From positions 902,944-966,943 of the forward strand of contig DIUX01000002.1 of assembly GCA_002423185.1 (NCBI GenBank): DNA of 64,000 bases, in the 5' to 3' direction. This DNA is from Micavibrio sp. UBA6147. Lineage in GTDB: Bacteria; Pseudomonadota; Alphaproteobacteria; Micavibrionales; UBA1664. A program made the position numbers and the translations under genes. This document shows, piece after piece, positions 8,375 to 18,345 of this stretch. Under the pieces are notes generated by a model. The model made no database searches and was not told the origin of the DNA. It saw only the letters and a program-made list of their open reading frames with translations. Position 1 is the first letter of the stretch; each line of letters begins with the position of its first letter.

Positions 8375-9118
8375 TTATTTCTTGTGTCCGTCGCCCCACT
8401 CGATCCCGAATCCAAAGGCGCGATCCATGGCGGCATGGTCGTGGAAATATTCGGTGTGGTTGGTGATGGTCAATCCGCCGCGCGTATTTTCGATTTTCGC
8501 CAGCGCCACAATATTCACATCGTCACGGTGCGTTGTCGGGGTAATACGAACGGGCATCTCGCCGCTCATGGCAATGCTCAAATTGGGCTGAATCTGATGC
8601 CATTGTGTTGGTCCGCGATAGATATAGCAATACACCAAGACGCGCTCAATCTCGCCCCATTTCGGGCCATTGATGCGCAGGACTTCATCGTCGCCCTCGG
8701 CATCACCGGTGCGTTCATCGCCGCTCAGGGCGATAAACGGCGCAGTGTTATAATCGCCGAATTTTTCACCGAAAGATTGAAGGCATCCGCGCTCACCATT
8801 CTTGAGCTCGTACAAACACCCAAGGTCAAGATCAACCCCGACTTGCAGGGCTTTTTTAAGCAAACGGTCAAAGAATCCGGCCTTTTCGGTGACGACATTA
8901 TTCCATGATAACCCGATATGGATCGGACCAAAGCCGTTTTCGGGTGCGTTGACGGCCTTTGTTTGTCCGGCCTCGGACAAGGATTCACAATCGCCCATGC
9001 CGATAGTGCGGCCTTCGCGGTATCCGGCGGAGCCGATGGCATCCCCATGGCCGGAATATTCGGCGCGGCTGCGCGTGGCTTCGCGCAAGGAATCGGAAGA
9101 AAGTTTATCGCGGGACAT
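8375..9118 (-). CDS. TerA-like tellurium-resistance/stress protein
   Basis: 247 residues. After a polar N-terminus (about 1-55) the protein matches the C-terminal TerD-fold domain of TerA: IHIGLSWNN, VDLDLGCLYELKNGERG, a GDERTGDAEGDDEVLRING acidic loop, VLVYCYIYRG and the closing EYFHDH...GFGIEWGDG. The ATG at 9118 is preferred to one at 9133, because the upstream ATG lies inside the ribosome binding site GAGGAT. It is first in the minus-strand cluster with the CaCA exchanger and TerD-like gene. In Ter systems such proteins are cytoplasmic and act at the membrane with TerC-type partners; the exact molecular task is unknown. Confidence 0.82.
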   Translation of the reverse strand: MSRDKLSSDSLREATRSRAEYSGHGDAIGSAGYREGRTIGMGDCESLSEAGQTKAVNAPENGFGPIHIGLSWNNVVTEKAGFFDRLLKKALQVGVDLDLGCLYELKNGERGCLQSFGEKFGDYNTAPFIALSGDERTGDAEGDDEVLRINGPKWGEIERVLVYCYIYRGPTQWHQIQPNLSIAMSGEMPVRITPTTHRDDVNIVALAKIENTRGGLTITNHTEYFHDHAAMDRAFGFGIEWGDGHKK

Positions 9119-9368
9119 AGTGCGTATCCTCATAACGGTTGACGGTTAGGGCATTGTCATGCTCGTTTATCTGTTACGGCTGTTTGGGGCGTGCCAAAAA
9201 GGGTAGGCGTGAAGCCGGAGCCTGAAACAGCCAAACAGCCATGCCGCGCGGTTTGGTATTGGACGCTGTAGCCGAATTGCGGTACAGTAACTATGGCGCG
9301 TCAGGCGGGTTCATCATGCCATAAGCCGCGCCCTATAACCAGCGTTAATCACCATCAGAAAGCCGACC

Positions 9369-10802
9369 ATGAATAATTTGCTCAGCGCCCAAGACCTGTT
9401 CGAAAACCGCCTCGGCCTCGACATGGACAAGGCGCAAACCCTCATCCGTCAAGCCCTGCACGGCGCCGATGACGGCGAATTATTCTTGGAATATGAATTG
9501 TCGGAGGTTTTATCGCGCGATGACGGGCGGCTTAAAAATGCCTCGTTCAACACGCATCACGGCTTTGGCTTGCGTGCCGTATCGGGCGAATTTGCGGGCT
9601 ATGCCCATTCAGGCGAAGTGTCGCTGGACGCCCTGCGCCGTGCCTGCGGCACGATTGAATCGGTGATGAAAGGCCGCAGCGGCGAACTCGCCTTACCCCC
9701 ATCACGCACGAATGCGAGCCTGTACATCCCCGACAACCCGATTGACAGCGTGTCGTTCGAAGACAAAATCGCCTTTCTCGACAAAATCGAAACTTACATC
9801 AAGGCCAAAGACAGTACGGTCAAACAAGTGTCTTGCTCGCTCTCCGGCTCGTGGCAAGTCGTCACGATCATCCGCGCCGATGGGTTTATCACGGCGGATT
9901 TGCGGCCTTTGGTACGGCTTGATATTTCCGTCACGGTCGATAAAAACGGACGGATGGAATCTGGTTTTGAGGGCGCAGGTGGCCGCCGTTTATACAGTGA
10001 ATTTTTGGTCGAAGACACATGGAAAACCATGGCGGATGAAGCCTTACGCCAAGCCCATGTGAATGTTGAGGCGATTGATGCACCGGCGGGGCAAATGGAT
10101 GTTGTCCTTGGCGCCGGATGGCCAGGGGTGATGTTGCATGAAGCGGTCGGTCACGGCTTGGAAGGCGACTTTAACCGCAAAGGTACCTCGGTCTTTTCCG
10201 AATTAATGGGCGAAATGGTGGCCTCCGAAGGGGTCACGGTGGTTGATGATGGCACACTCGAAGGTCGCCGTGGGTCGATCACGATTGACGATGAAGGCAC
10301 GCCCTCGGCGCGCAATGTCCTGATCGAAAACGGGCGGCTCGTTGGCTTGATGCAAGACCGTCAAAATGCGCGTTTGATGGGGGCGCGTCCAACGGGGAAC
10401 GGGCGGCGCGAAAGCTATGCCCACAAACCCATGCCGCGCATGACCAATACCTATATGCTCGGCGGCGCCCACGACCCGCAAGAGATTATTTCCAGCGTTA
10501 AAAAAGGCCTCTATGCCGTGAATTTCGGCGGCGGTCAGGTTGACATTACATCGGGTCAGTTTGTGTTCAGCGCGTCCGAAGCCTACCTCATCGAAAACGG
10601 CAAAATAGGCGCGCCAGTCAAGGGCGCCACCTTGATTGGCAAAGGCGCAGACTCGCTCAAGAAAATCCGCATGATCGGCAATGATATGGCGCTGGACAAA
10701 GGCGTGGGCATATGCGGCAAAGACGGCCAAAGCGTTCCCGTCGGCGTCGGGCAACCAACACTCCTCATGGACTCCGTCACCGTCGGTGGAACGCAGGCGT
10801 AA
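9369..10802 (+). CDS. tldD: Metalloprotease TldD
   Basis: 477 residues, the usual TldD length. The zinc-binding motif is HEAVGH (257-262) within VMLHEAVGHGLEGD, and the domain layout matches PmbA/TldD family proteins. TldD works as a heterodimer with TldE (PmbA), degrading unfolded peptides and processing peptide antibiotics such as microcin B17 and helping CcdA turnover; no tldE gene lies in this window. It is a single gene, converging with rsmE whose stop is 13 bases away. Its 250-base upstream region is non-coding, without a clear promoter by eye. Confidence 0.95.
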   Translation: MNNLLSAQDLFENRLGLDMDKAQTLIRQALHGADDGELFLEYELSEVLSRDDGRLKNASFNTHHGFGLRAVSGEFAGYAHSGEVSLDALRRACGTIESVMKGRSGELALPPSRTNASLYIPDNPIDSVSFEDKIAFLDKIETYIKAKDSTVKQVSCSLSGSWQVVTIIRADGFITADLRPLVRLDISVTVDKNGRMESGFEGAGGRRLYSEFLVEDTWKTMADEALRQAHVNVEAIDAPAGQMDVVLGAGWPGVMLHEAVGHGLEGDFNRKGTSVFSELMGEMVASEGVTVVDDGTLEGRRGSITIDDEGTPSARNVLIENGRLVGLMQDRQNARLMGARPTGNGRRESYAHKPMPRMTNTYMLGGAHDPQEIISSVKKGLYAVNFGGGQVDITSGQFVFSASEAYLIENGKIGAPVKGATLIGKGADSLKKIRMIGNDMALDKGVGICGKDGQSVPVGVGQPTLLMDSVTVGGTQA

Positions 10803-10815
10803 AGACACGCCCCAT

Positions 10816-11607
10816 TCATGCCTTGCGGATGGCGGCGCTTAAAACGGCAATCCCCGCCACGGCGGCGGTTTCGGCGCGCAGGATGGTTACCCCTAAATTC
10901 ACCGCGACCACGCCGGAATGGGCTTGCAGCAGGTCTTTTTCGGCCTGCGAAAACCCGCCTTCCGGCCCGATCAGGAAGGCCAGCCGATCAAGCTGCGAAT
11001 ACCGCGCCGCAACCTCCAAAATCGGGGCTGCATCAACGCGCTCAAGCGCCGCAAAAACGGGTTGGTCGGGGTGGTGTCCCGTCCATCGCCCGATCCATTG
11101 AGTGAGGGGGAGCAGCGGGTGCAAAACGGGAATGTCCATCCGTTCGCATTGCTCGGCGGCTTCGACCATTTGCGCGGTGACGCGTTCGTCGTTGACTTTG
11201 CGCACCGACGAAAACTCGGTCGTCAAGGGCTGTAGGGCGTGAACGCCGAGTTCAACGGCTTTCTCAACCAACACATCCATGCGGTCTTTGGGCAAGGGCG
11301 AAAACGCCAAGGTAATGCGCGGGCTTTGAGGCGGCGAAACGTTCGCGCCATCCTCCGCTCCGCTCGCCTCAATCCCGTCGCGAAGCTGGGTTTCAACCGC
11401 GCCGGAGAGTGATTTTTTGCCGATCTCTGCAATCCGTGCCGCCCATTCCCCGTCTTGCGGGTTGAACAGGCGCACAATATCACCTACGCCTTTACGCATG
11501 ACGTTCTTCAAATAGTGATGCTGTGCCCCCTCAAGGGTAAAGCCGCCGCCTAGGCCAAGGGGCTGCGGATAATACAGGCGGGGTGCTTTATAAAAGGCTT
11601 GATCCAT
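10816..11607 (-). CDS. rsmE: 16S rRNA (uracil(1498)-N(3))-methyltransferase RsmE
   Basis: 263 residues of the SPOUT superfamily. Family features are VEKAVELGVHALQPLTTEFS, EQCERMDIPVL, the SAM-knot motif LIGPEGGFSQAEKDLL and VNLGVTILRAETAAVAG. It methylates N3 of U1498 in 16S rRNA in the small subunit. The start at 11607 is only 14 bases from the divergent ubiA start, so the two genes must share a very compact promoter region or be transcribed from promoters inside the opposing gene; rsmE and ubiA are often adjacent in alphaproteobacteria. Confidence 0.95.
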   Translation of the reverse strand: MDQAFYKAPRLYYPQPLGLGGGFTLEGAQHHYLKNVMRKGVGDIVRLFNPQDGEWAARIAEIGKKSLSGAVETQLRDGIEASGAEDGANVSPPQSPRITLAFSPLPKDRMDVLVEKAVELGVHALQPLTTEFSSVRKVNDERVTAQMVEAAEQCERMDIPVLHPLLPLTQWIGRWTGHHPDQPVFAALERVDAAPILEVAARYSQLDRLAFLIGPEGGFSQAEKDLLQAHSGVVAVNLGVTILRAETAAVAGIAVLSAAIRKA

Positions 11608-11621
11608 GCTACGACTTCTCT

Positions 11622-12560
11622 ATGACGGAAGACAATAAAAACGCCTATACCGATATCACAGTTCCGCGCTGGCTGGAACCCTTGCCGGTGCCTGTTGTGC
11701 GGCGGGTGATGCCGTATGTGTCGTTGATGCGGCTTGACCGGCCGATCGGGACGTGGCTTTTGCTCCTCCCCGCCCTGTGGGCGATTGTGATGGCGGCGGG
11801 CGGGTTTATGGCGCTCACGGGGCGCGAATATGGGTTTATGGCGTTGTTTTGCATCGGCGCGGTGGTGATGCGTGGGGCGGGCTGTGTCGTCAATGATTTA
11901 TGGGATCGCGAAATAGACAGGAAAGTGGAGCGCACCGCCAGCAGGCCGCTCGCCAGCGGTGCGGTATCTCCCCGCCAAGCCTTGATATTCCTTGCGGCAC
12001 TGCTCATGCTTGGCCTTGCTGTTTTGTTGCAGTTATCCCCGTTGGCGATTGGCCTTGGGGTGTTGTCTTTGGCGTTTGTGGCGGTCTATCCGTTGATGAA
12101 ACGTTGGACATGGTGGCCGCAGCTTTTTCTGGGGTTCACGTTTAATTTCGGGGCGCTGATGGGCTGGGCGGCGGTGGGCAACAACCTCGATTGGGCGGCG
12201 CTTTTGCTCTATGCCGGTGGCATATTCTGGACGCTTGGCTACGACACGATTTACGCGGCGCAGGATGTGGACGATGACGCGCTGGTCGGGGTGCGTTCAA
12301 CCACGCGGCTTTTTGCGGAAAACAGCCGCCGTTATGTCGGATTATTTTATGCCGCCGCGGTTGTGCTGTGGCTTGTTTGCGGTGCTTTGTGGAATGCCGC
12401 GCCGTTGTTTTATGCCGCCATGGCGCTCGTCGCGGCGCATTTCATCTGGCAAGTATGGCGCTGGGATTGGCGCGACCGCGCCTTGTCGTTGCGCCTGTTC
12501 CGCTCCAACCGCGACCTTGGGTTGTTGATGCTTTTTGCTTGCGGATTAGTTGCTCTGTAA
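11622..12560 (+). CDS. ubiA: 4-hydroxybenzoate polyprenyltransferase UbiA
   Basis: About 312 residues with eight to nine membrane segments. The two Asp-rich motifs that bind Mg2+-prenyl diphosphate are NDLWDREIDRKVERT and YAAQDVDDDALVGV. It attaches the polyprenyl chain to 4-hydroxybenzoate in ubiquinone synthesis. I chose ATG 11622 (MTEDNKN) rather than 11583, since the longer form would overlap the divergent rsmE start and adds no family sequence. Stop at 12558-12560 is followed at once by a promoter for the next gene. Confidence 0.93.
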   Translation: MTEDNKNAYTDITVPRWLEPLPVPVVRRVMPYVSLMRLDRPIGTWLLLLPALWAIVMAAGGFMALTGREYGFMALFCIGAVVMRGAGCVVNDLWDREIDRKVERTASRPLASGAVSPRQALIFLAALLMLGLAVLLQLSPLAIGLGVLSLAFVAVYPLMKRWTWWPQLFLGFTFNFGALMGWAAVGNNLDWAALLLYAGGIFWTLGYDTIYAAQDVDDDALVGVRSTTRLFAENSRRYVGLFYAAAVVLWLVCGALWNAAPLFYAAMALVAAHFIWQVWRWDWRDRALSLRLFRSNRDLGLLMLFACGLVAL

Positions 12561-12563
12561 GCC

Positions 12564-12592
12564 TTGACAGTCATCCTGTTTTTCAGTGTAAT
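12564..12592 (+). promoter_or_regulatory. Strong sigma70-type promoter before the 189-residue gene
   Basis: Perfect -35 TTGACA (12564-12569), 17-base spacer, -10 TGTAAT (12587-12592). The predicted start of transcription is about 35 bases before the start codon at 12633. Confidence 0.75.
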
Positions 12593-12632
12593 AGTCATAA
12601 GATTATAATAAAAGAAATGCAGGGACATTCAG

Positions 12633-13202
12633 ATGAGCAATATTGCAAGCACGATCAAAATGAGCAACGAATTCCATAAATTGGCGCAGGAAACCCTCGC
12701 CAATGCCTTCGAAAATGCGGCTCGTATGGTGCATTTGCGCGTTATTTTTCACCGCCCCGACAGCCCCTCGCTGGTTCAGGAATTCACATGGGGGACGGAG
12801 GATTTGCTCATCCCCGCGATGCGCTTGATCGACCGGATTAACATGAGCAAAAAAGGCTTTGACGGCGCCAAAGGCGCGTTCAGCCTCGAAACCGCGATTA
12901 CGGAGCTGGAAGACCTGATCGGTGATGTCAAAGCCGACATCGAAGCCGCACGCAAACTCCCGGCCGAATTTGATCTCAGCTTTAAACACACGCCGTTCCG
13001 CGAACATGTGTTGATGATTAAATCCGTGCCGTTTGCGAAGGCGCAAAACTTTTTGCGTCACTGGCATGACACGCTCGAAGACCGTAAAACCGGCGCGGGC
13101 TTGCTGAACACCGTCACCATCACGCACACGCCATTGCCGCAAATCGGCTCTGACGCCCTGCGCCGCCGCATCGTCACCCCCGCCAGCCGCCACCTGCACT
13201 AA
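12633..13202 (+). CDS. Hypothetical soluble protein, 189 residues
   Basis: Not recognised. Predicted cytoplasmic and mainly helical with a small beta portion; contains HLRVIFHRPDSPSLV near 33-48 and a long acidic helix (about 88-120, ELEDLIGDVKADIEAARKL). No membrane segment or signal peptide. It is a stand-alone transcription unit: a near-consensus promoter at 12564-12592 immediately after ubiA and a strong terminator just after the stop. The promoter quality suggests a well-expressed protein. The ribosome binding site is CAGGGA, nine bases upstream. Confidence 0.75.
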   Translation: MSNIASTIKMSNEFHKLAQETLANAFENAARMVHLRVIFHRPDSPSLVQEFTWGTEDLLIPAMRLIDRINMSKKGFDGAKGAFSLETAITELEDLIGDVKADIEAARKLPAEFDLSFKHTPFREHVLMIKSVPFAKAQNFLRHWHDTLEDRKTGAGLLNTVTITHTPLPQIGSDALRRRIVTPASRHLH

Positions 13203-13225
13203 GCAAAGCGCAGCGCACGATGTAT

Positions 13226-13260
13226 AAAGAGCCGCGATGAGCGGCTCTTTCGTTTTTGTT
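13226..13260 (+). terminator. Rho-independent terminator
   Basis: Ten-bp perfect stem (AAAGAGCCGC / GCGGCTCTTT, 13226-13235 and 13241-13250) with loop GATGA, then a T-rich tail. It ends the 189-residue gene. The stem carries T-tracts on both strands, so it may also stop transcription from the opposing gdh gene. Confidence 0.88.
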
Positions 13261-13386
13261 TTGACGGTTTTTCAAGCCTGACGCAACCATCCCATAATGC
13301 AGCGCCCTCTCCCCCACCGACCGCGTGCAGGGGCGTTCCCCTGCAAAAGAAAATCAACCCGACAAAAAACAGAGCGGCTTTTCCGC

Positions 13387-16300
13387 CTATTCCATCGATA
13401 CCAAACCGCGCAAACGCTGTTCGGCGAGAGTGAGCATGGACAGGTCGAGAGTTGCTGTACGGCGCATGTCCTGTATGGTTTTTTGAACATGGTCGATGGC
13501 CTTGATATGGTGGCTCGCCCAATGCTTGACCTTGTCCTCCGCCCCGATTTTCGGACATTCCCGAAGAATGGATGAGCAAATCTCCGCATGGATGGTGTAG
13601 AGCTCCTCACGCAGACTCTCCAGCACGCTTTCTTGCCATTTATTGCCGGCAAAGATGCTTGCCGATTGTTGGTGCAGCCAGCTTATGTTCAAAGTATCGC
13701 CGATATGGTGATAGACATGTGCGACGGATTCGATGTCGGCCTTGTGCTTATGCGCCAAATAGGTGACGTCGCAACTCGAGCGCAGCAAGCCGAGCATGGC
13801 GATGTCATTGGCGAGGTCTTGCGGCATGCCGCTGTCTTTATGGGCGTGAACGAGTTTGGTCAATTGCGTTTTTTGTGCCGCCGGCAAGGTGCGCTCAAGA
13901 CAATCCTTGAATCCTTGCAAGCCTTGCTGGTATTGCGCCACAACAGGGGCAAGGCTGTCTTGCCCTTGCAAAACCCCGTGCTTGAGGAACCATAATGTGG
14001 CGTGCTCGGTGAGCGAGGCAATGTTGCGCATGGCCTGTAGCTGAACCGTCGCGGGGATTTTGTTGTCGAGCGCCTCAATCGCGTTCCATAGTTTCTTGAA
14101 CCCGAATGTTTCGCGGACAAAGAAACAGGCTTTGGCGGCTTCGTGCGGTTCGGTGTTTGACTTTTTGGTCAATTCCATCACGAAAACGGGGCCGAAACGG
14201 TTGATGATGGCGCTGGTCATCCGTGTCGCGATGATTTCGCGGCGTAATTTATGCCCCAAAATCGTTTCACGGAATTTTTTCCGTAAGGGTTGCGGGAAGT
14301 AAAACACAAGCCAGCTGTCAAACGCAGGGTCATCCGGCACGTTGCTGTTGAGCAAGGCGTTGTACAGGTGGGTTTTGGCGTGCGAGATCAGGACGCTGAG
14401 TTCAGGGCGGGTCAGGCCTTTATGGTCTTTCATGCGTTGCTCGATCATTTCCTCGTTCGGCAGGCCTTCGAGCTTGCGGTCAAGGGCGTGGTAATGTTCG
14501 AGTTCCTGAATAAACCGTGCATGCGAGCGCAAATCATCCGCCGCATTGAGCGCGGCGAGCGAGATGGCCTGTGATTGTTGGTAGTTATTGTCCAGCACCA
14601 GTCCGGCGACTTCCTCTGTCATTTGCTGGAGCAACTCATTGCGTTGCTTGAGCGACATCGCTTTGGGGTTTTGCCGCATTAATAAGGCGAGCATGATCTT
14701 GATGTTGACCTCGTGGTCGGAACAATCAACCCCGCCCGAATTGTCGATGAAGTCGGCATTGAGTTTGACGCCGTTCATGGCCATTTCGATGCGGCCTTTT
14801 TGCGTGACGCCGAGATTGGCCCCTTCGCCGACCACCCGCGCCACAATTTGCGAGGCATCTACGCGTAAGGAATCATTGGCCTTGTCGCCGACATCGGCGT
14901 TGGTTTCATCGCCAGCCTTGATATAGGTGCCGATGCCGCCAAACCATAAAAGATCAGCCTTGGAACGCAGCATCGCACGGATCAATTCCGCCGGCGTCAC
15001 GTCATCTTGGGCAATGTTGAATCGTGCCTTGATTTGAGGAGTCAGGCGCAATGATTTGTCCGAGCGGTTATAAATGCGTCCGCCTTCGGACAATAATTTG
15101 GTGTTGTAGTCACCCCATCCACGCACTTTTTCAAACAGGCGCTTGCGTTCCTTGAAGGTTTTGGACGGGCTCGGGTCGGGGTCACAGAAAATGTGAACAT
15201 GGTTAAACGCGCCGACAAGGCGAATTTTTTCGGACAGGATCATGCCGTTGCCGAACACATCCCCCGCCATGTCGCCGACGCCGATGACGTCGAATTCCTG
15301 CGTTTGGGTGTCGTGGTCAAGCTCGCGGAAATGGCGCTTGACGCATTCCCACGCCCCGCGTGCGGTGATGCCGACTTCCTTGTGGTCATAGCCCGCCGAT
15401 CCGCCGGAGGCGAACGCATCGGACAGCCAGAAATTATAATCCGCCGACAAAGCATTGGCGATGTCGGAAAATTTCGCCGTGCCTTTATCCGCCGCAACCA
15501 CCAAATACGGGTCATCGCCATCATGGCGCACAACATCATGCGGCGGCAGGATTGTTTCCTGATCCAGATTATCGGTAATATCAAGCATACCGCGCACCAA
15601 AATGCGGTAACATTCAATGCCTTCGCGCTCAATATCCTCCCGCAGGCCGGATTTTGGCGGATTCTTGACGATGAAGCCACCCTTGGCACCAACCGGCACG
15701 ATCACGGCGTTTTTCACGGTTTGCGCCTTCATCAGGCCGAGAATCTCGGTGCGGAAATCTTCGTGGCGGTCGGACCATCGTATGCCGCCGCGCGCGATCA
15801 TGCCGCCGCGCAGGTGTACCCCTTCCATCCGCGGAGAATAAACGAAAATTTCGGCCATTGGACGCGGCAGGGGAAGGAAGGTGATCTCGGAACTCTTGAA
15901 TTTGAATGACACATAGTCTTTTTCAAGACCGCTCGCATCTTTTTGGAAGAAGTTTGTGCGCATGGTGTTTTGGATGAGCGTCCCGAACGCCCGCAAAATG
16001 CGGTCTTGGTCGAGAGAATGAACGGCATCCAAGGCGGCGTTGAGCTGTGCCGCATAGGCTTTATCGGAATGCGCTTCACTGTTTTTACGGTCTTTTTTGG
16101 CGATTTTCGGGTTATGACGGCTCTTGAACCAGTCGATCAATATCCGCGCAACCGCGGGGAAATCGGTCAAGGCCTTCATCAGATATTCCGGCGTGAAGGG
16201 AAAATTAGCCTGTTTCAAATATTTGGTATAGGCGCGCAAAATCACCACATCGCGCCACGGAATACGGGCGGAGAGGATGAGTTTATTAAGGCTGTCATTT

Positions 16301-18213
16301 TCCGCCCGCGCATACCAGATTTGGTGCAAGGCGTCTTCGAACACCTCTTTGGCGTCTTTCACCGGCACGGTTTCGCCGTCATTCATATCCATCAAGAAGT
16401 CGTGAATCCAGACGGTTTTGCCGCGGCCTTCGGCCTTGGTTTCGAAGGGGAGTTCCGCCAGAACATTCAGCCCCATATTCTCGATGATTGGAATAATGTC
16501 GGAGAGCGGGATCGGGCGATCCGGACTGAAGATTTTCAGGCGCAGCTTGCTTTTTTGCAGGCCGGCGGGGCGGTACAGCACTTGCTTGATTTTGTGGTCT
16601 TTGTGCAGAGCTTCGATTTGCTCGATGTCTTTGATGGCCTGTGATGGCAGGAATTTTTCCTGATACGCCACCGGAAACGCTTGGCCATAGGCACGGGCGA
16701 GTTCGAAACATTTGCGGACTTCGCCGTATTCGTCGATGAAGGCCTGCAGGAGGCGTTCCTCCCAATGGCGGCCGGCCTCGATCAATTTTTTCTCTAACGC
16801 GTCAACGTCAAAGGCGCGGCAGGAGGATTGCTCGGTCTTGACGATGAACAACACACGCGCCAGCGGGCTGTCGTCCAGCGTGGTATAAAAGGTGTTGCAC
16901 ACGCCGTGGAGTTCTTCTTCGAGAATCTTTTGGAACCGGACGCGCAAATTGGTTTCGTATAAATCGCGCGGAATATAGACAAGGCACGAAATATAGCGCC
17001 GGAACGGATCAATACGGGTGAACAGCGCCACACGCGGGCGCTCTTGCAGGCGCAGGATGCTGTGAACAAAGGTTTCGAGCAAACCGCGGTCGATCTGGAA
17101 CAACTCGTCCCGCGGATATTTTTCAAGGATATGGTTGATGGCCTTGAAATGGTGGCTGTTGGGGCGGAATTGCGAATCCTCAATAACCTGACGCACTTTG
17201 TCCCGCAAAAGCGGCACATCATTCACACTGCGCGAATAGGTGACGGAGGTGAACAAACCGATGAACAGGCGTTCACCAATGACGGTGCCTTTGCGGTCAA
17301 AAACCTTAATATGAATGCCGTCCAGCGGCACACGGCGGTGGACGGTGGAGCGGCGGCTCACCTTCGACACCGTGATGATGTCCATGTCGCGGCGCATTTG
17401 CTGAAGCTCCGGCGGCAGGGGGAGTTTGCTGTCGCTGATGTATGCGGGGGTGATTTCGTCGCGCAGCAAGCCAAGCGAACTGTTCTTCACCACTTGCGAG
17501 GTGACGAGGTCTTTCTTGTTTTTGAAATCGTATTCGCGGTAGCCCAAAAGCGTGAAGTTATCATCATGCAAATAACGCAAAAAGTCGGTGTATTTTTGCA
17601 ATTCTTCCGCCGGAAGGGGGGCGTTTGTCTTGAATTCATCAATACAGGCGAGCAAGGTTTCCTTCATCGCCGACCAGTCATTCGTGGCATGGCGCACGTC
17701 TTGGATGACCGATAAGATGCTCATTTTCAGGCGTTTGCATTGGTCGGGGGTGAGGCTTCCGGCGACTTCGATGAACAGGATGTTTTCCTGCGACGCGCCT
17801 TTTTCGCCGTGCGGGGCGACGGAGTCGCGGCCGAATTTACGGTTACGAACGATGCTCAGAACCGGATGCATCAAGGTCACGATGCGCAAATTGTTGCGAA
17901 TAATCTCCGCCGCGATGGAGTCGATCAAAAACGCCCGTTCCTTGGTGTTAATAAGGATGCTGGTTTTACGGCTGTCGCGGTCGATGGTTTTGTGCAGTGG
18001 TGATGAAATGATGATGTTCGTGTCACCCGGCTTGCGCTTTTCGGTAAAGGCCCAAAGCTCGCGCAGGATGGTGGTCATGTCTTGCGGGGTGTAGGGCGCG
18101 ACATCGGCATCATCAAGGGCGCGCAGGTATAAATCCGCAAAAGTTTTGAAGTCCGGATCCGAATTGTCGGGGAGCAAAGAAAGAATCGTGTTCGATAAAG
18201 GGGCGGATACCAT
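13387..18213 (-). CDS. gdhZ: NAD-specific glutamate dehydrogenase, large (GDH-180) type
   Basis: 1,608 residues, close to the size of known alphaproteobacterial GDH-180 enzymes such as Caulobacter GdhZ. The N-terminal ~700 residues carry the regulatory ACT-like and helical region of the family (LLGYREYDFKNK, RIDPFRRYISCLVYIPRD). The catalytic half has PVGAKGGFIVKNPP (active-site Lys region), IGVGDMAGDVFGNGMILS (nucleotide-binding) and FCDPDPSPSKTFKERKRLF. The enzyme oxidatively deaminates L-glutamate to 2-oxoglutarate and ammonia with NAD+, fitting a catabolic role downstream of the hut genes. In Caulobacter it also affects FtsZ and division; nothing in the window tests that here. No frame breaks. 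Ribosome binding site is weak. Confidence 0.95.
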   Translation of the reverse strand: MVSAPLSNTILSLLPDNSDPDFKTFADLYLRALDDADVAPYTPQDMTTILRELWAFTEKRKPGDTNIIISSPLHKTIDRDSRKTSILINTKERAFLIDSIAAEIIRNNLRIVTLMHPVLSIVRNRKFGRDSVAPHGEKGASQENILFIEVAGSLTPDQCKRLKMSILSVIQDVRHATNDWSAMKETLLACIDEFKTNAPLPAEELQKYTDFLRYLHDDNFTLLGYREYDFKNKKDLVTSQVVKNSSLGLLRDEITPAYISDSKLPLPPELQQMRRDMDIITVSKVSRRSTVHRRVPLDGIHIKVFDRKGTVIGERLFIGLFTSVTYSRSVNDVPLLRDKVRQVIEDSQFRPNSHHFKAINHILEKYPRDELFQIDRGLLETFVHSILRLQERPRVALFTRIDPFRRYISCLVYIPRDLYETNLRVRFQKILEEELHGVCNTFYTTLDDSPLARVLFIVKTEQSSCRAFDVDALEKKLIEAGRHWEERLLQAFIDEYGEVRKCFELARAYGQAFPVAYQEKFLPSQAIKDIEQIEALHKDHKIKQVLYRPAGLQKSKLRLKIFSPDRPIPLSDIIPIIENMGLNVLAELPFETKAEGRGKTVWIHDFLMDMNDGETVPVKDAKEVFEDALHQIWYARAENDSLNKLILSARIPWRDVVILRAYTKYLKQANFPFTPEYLMKALTDFPAVARILIDWFKSRHNPKIAKKDRKNSEAHSDKAYAAQLNAALDAVHSLDQDRILRAFGTLIQNTMRTNFFQKDASGLEKDYVSFKFKSSEITFLPLPRPMAEIFVYSPRMEGVHLRGGMIARGGIRWSDRHEDFRTEILGLMKAQTVKNAVIVPVGAKGGFIVKNPPKSGLREDIEREGIECYRILVRGMLDITDNLDQETILPPHDVVRHDGDDPYLVVAADKGTAKFSDIANALSADYNFWLSDAFASGGSAGYDHKEVGITARGAWECVKRHFRELDHDTQTQEFDVIGVGDMAGDVFGNGMILSEKIRLVGAFNHVHIFCDPDPSPSKTFKERKRLFEKVRGWGDYNTKLLSEGGRIYNRSDKSLRLTPQIKARFNIAQDDVTPAELIRAMLRSKADLLWFGGIGTYIKAGDETNADVGDKANDSLRVDASQIVARVVGEGANLGVTQKGRIEMAMNGVKLNADFIDNSGGVDCSDHEVNIKIMLALLMRQNPKAMSLKQRNELLQQMTEEVAGLVLDNNYQQSQAISLAALNAADDLRSHARFIQELEHYHALDRKLEGLPNEEMIEQRMKDHKGLTRPELSVLISHAKTHLYNALLNSNVPDDPAFDSWLVFYFPQPLRKKFRETILGHKLRREIIATRMTSAIINRFGPVFVMELTKKSNTEPHEAAKACFFVRETFGFKKLWNAIEALDNKIPATVQLQAMRNIASLTEHATLWFLKHGVLQGQDSLAPVVAQYQQGLQGFKDCLERTLPAAQKTQLTKLVHAHKDSGMPQDLANDIAMLGLLRSSCDVTYLAHKHKADIESVAHVYHHIGDTLNISWLHQQSASIFAGNKWQESVLESLREELYTIHAEICSSILRECPKIGAEDKVKHWASHHIKAIDHVQKTIQDMRRTATLDLSMLTLAEQRLRGLVSME

Positions 18214-18345
18214 AATTTACAGACCTGTGTTATACTCTATTATGCATCTTCGAAACGCGCATGAACCATCACTACACTATGCCGAAAAATTGCTGCGGGC
18301 AAGAGCACAGCTTAGCGAAATATTCTTTGTGGGGAAGAAAGAAAT

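Noticed and set aside
13326..13345. TGCAGGGG / CCCCTGCA hairpin after gdhZ
   Set aside because: A perfect 8-bp stem but without a T-tract on the gdhZ (minus) strand, so not called as a terminator.
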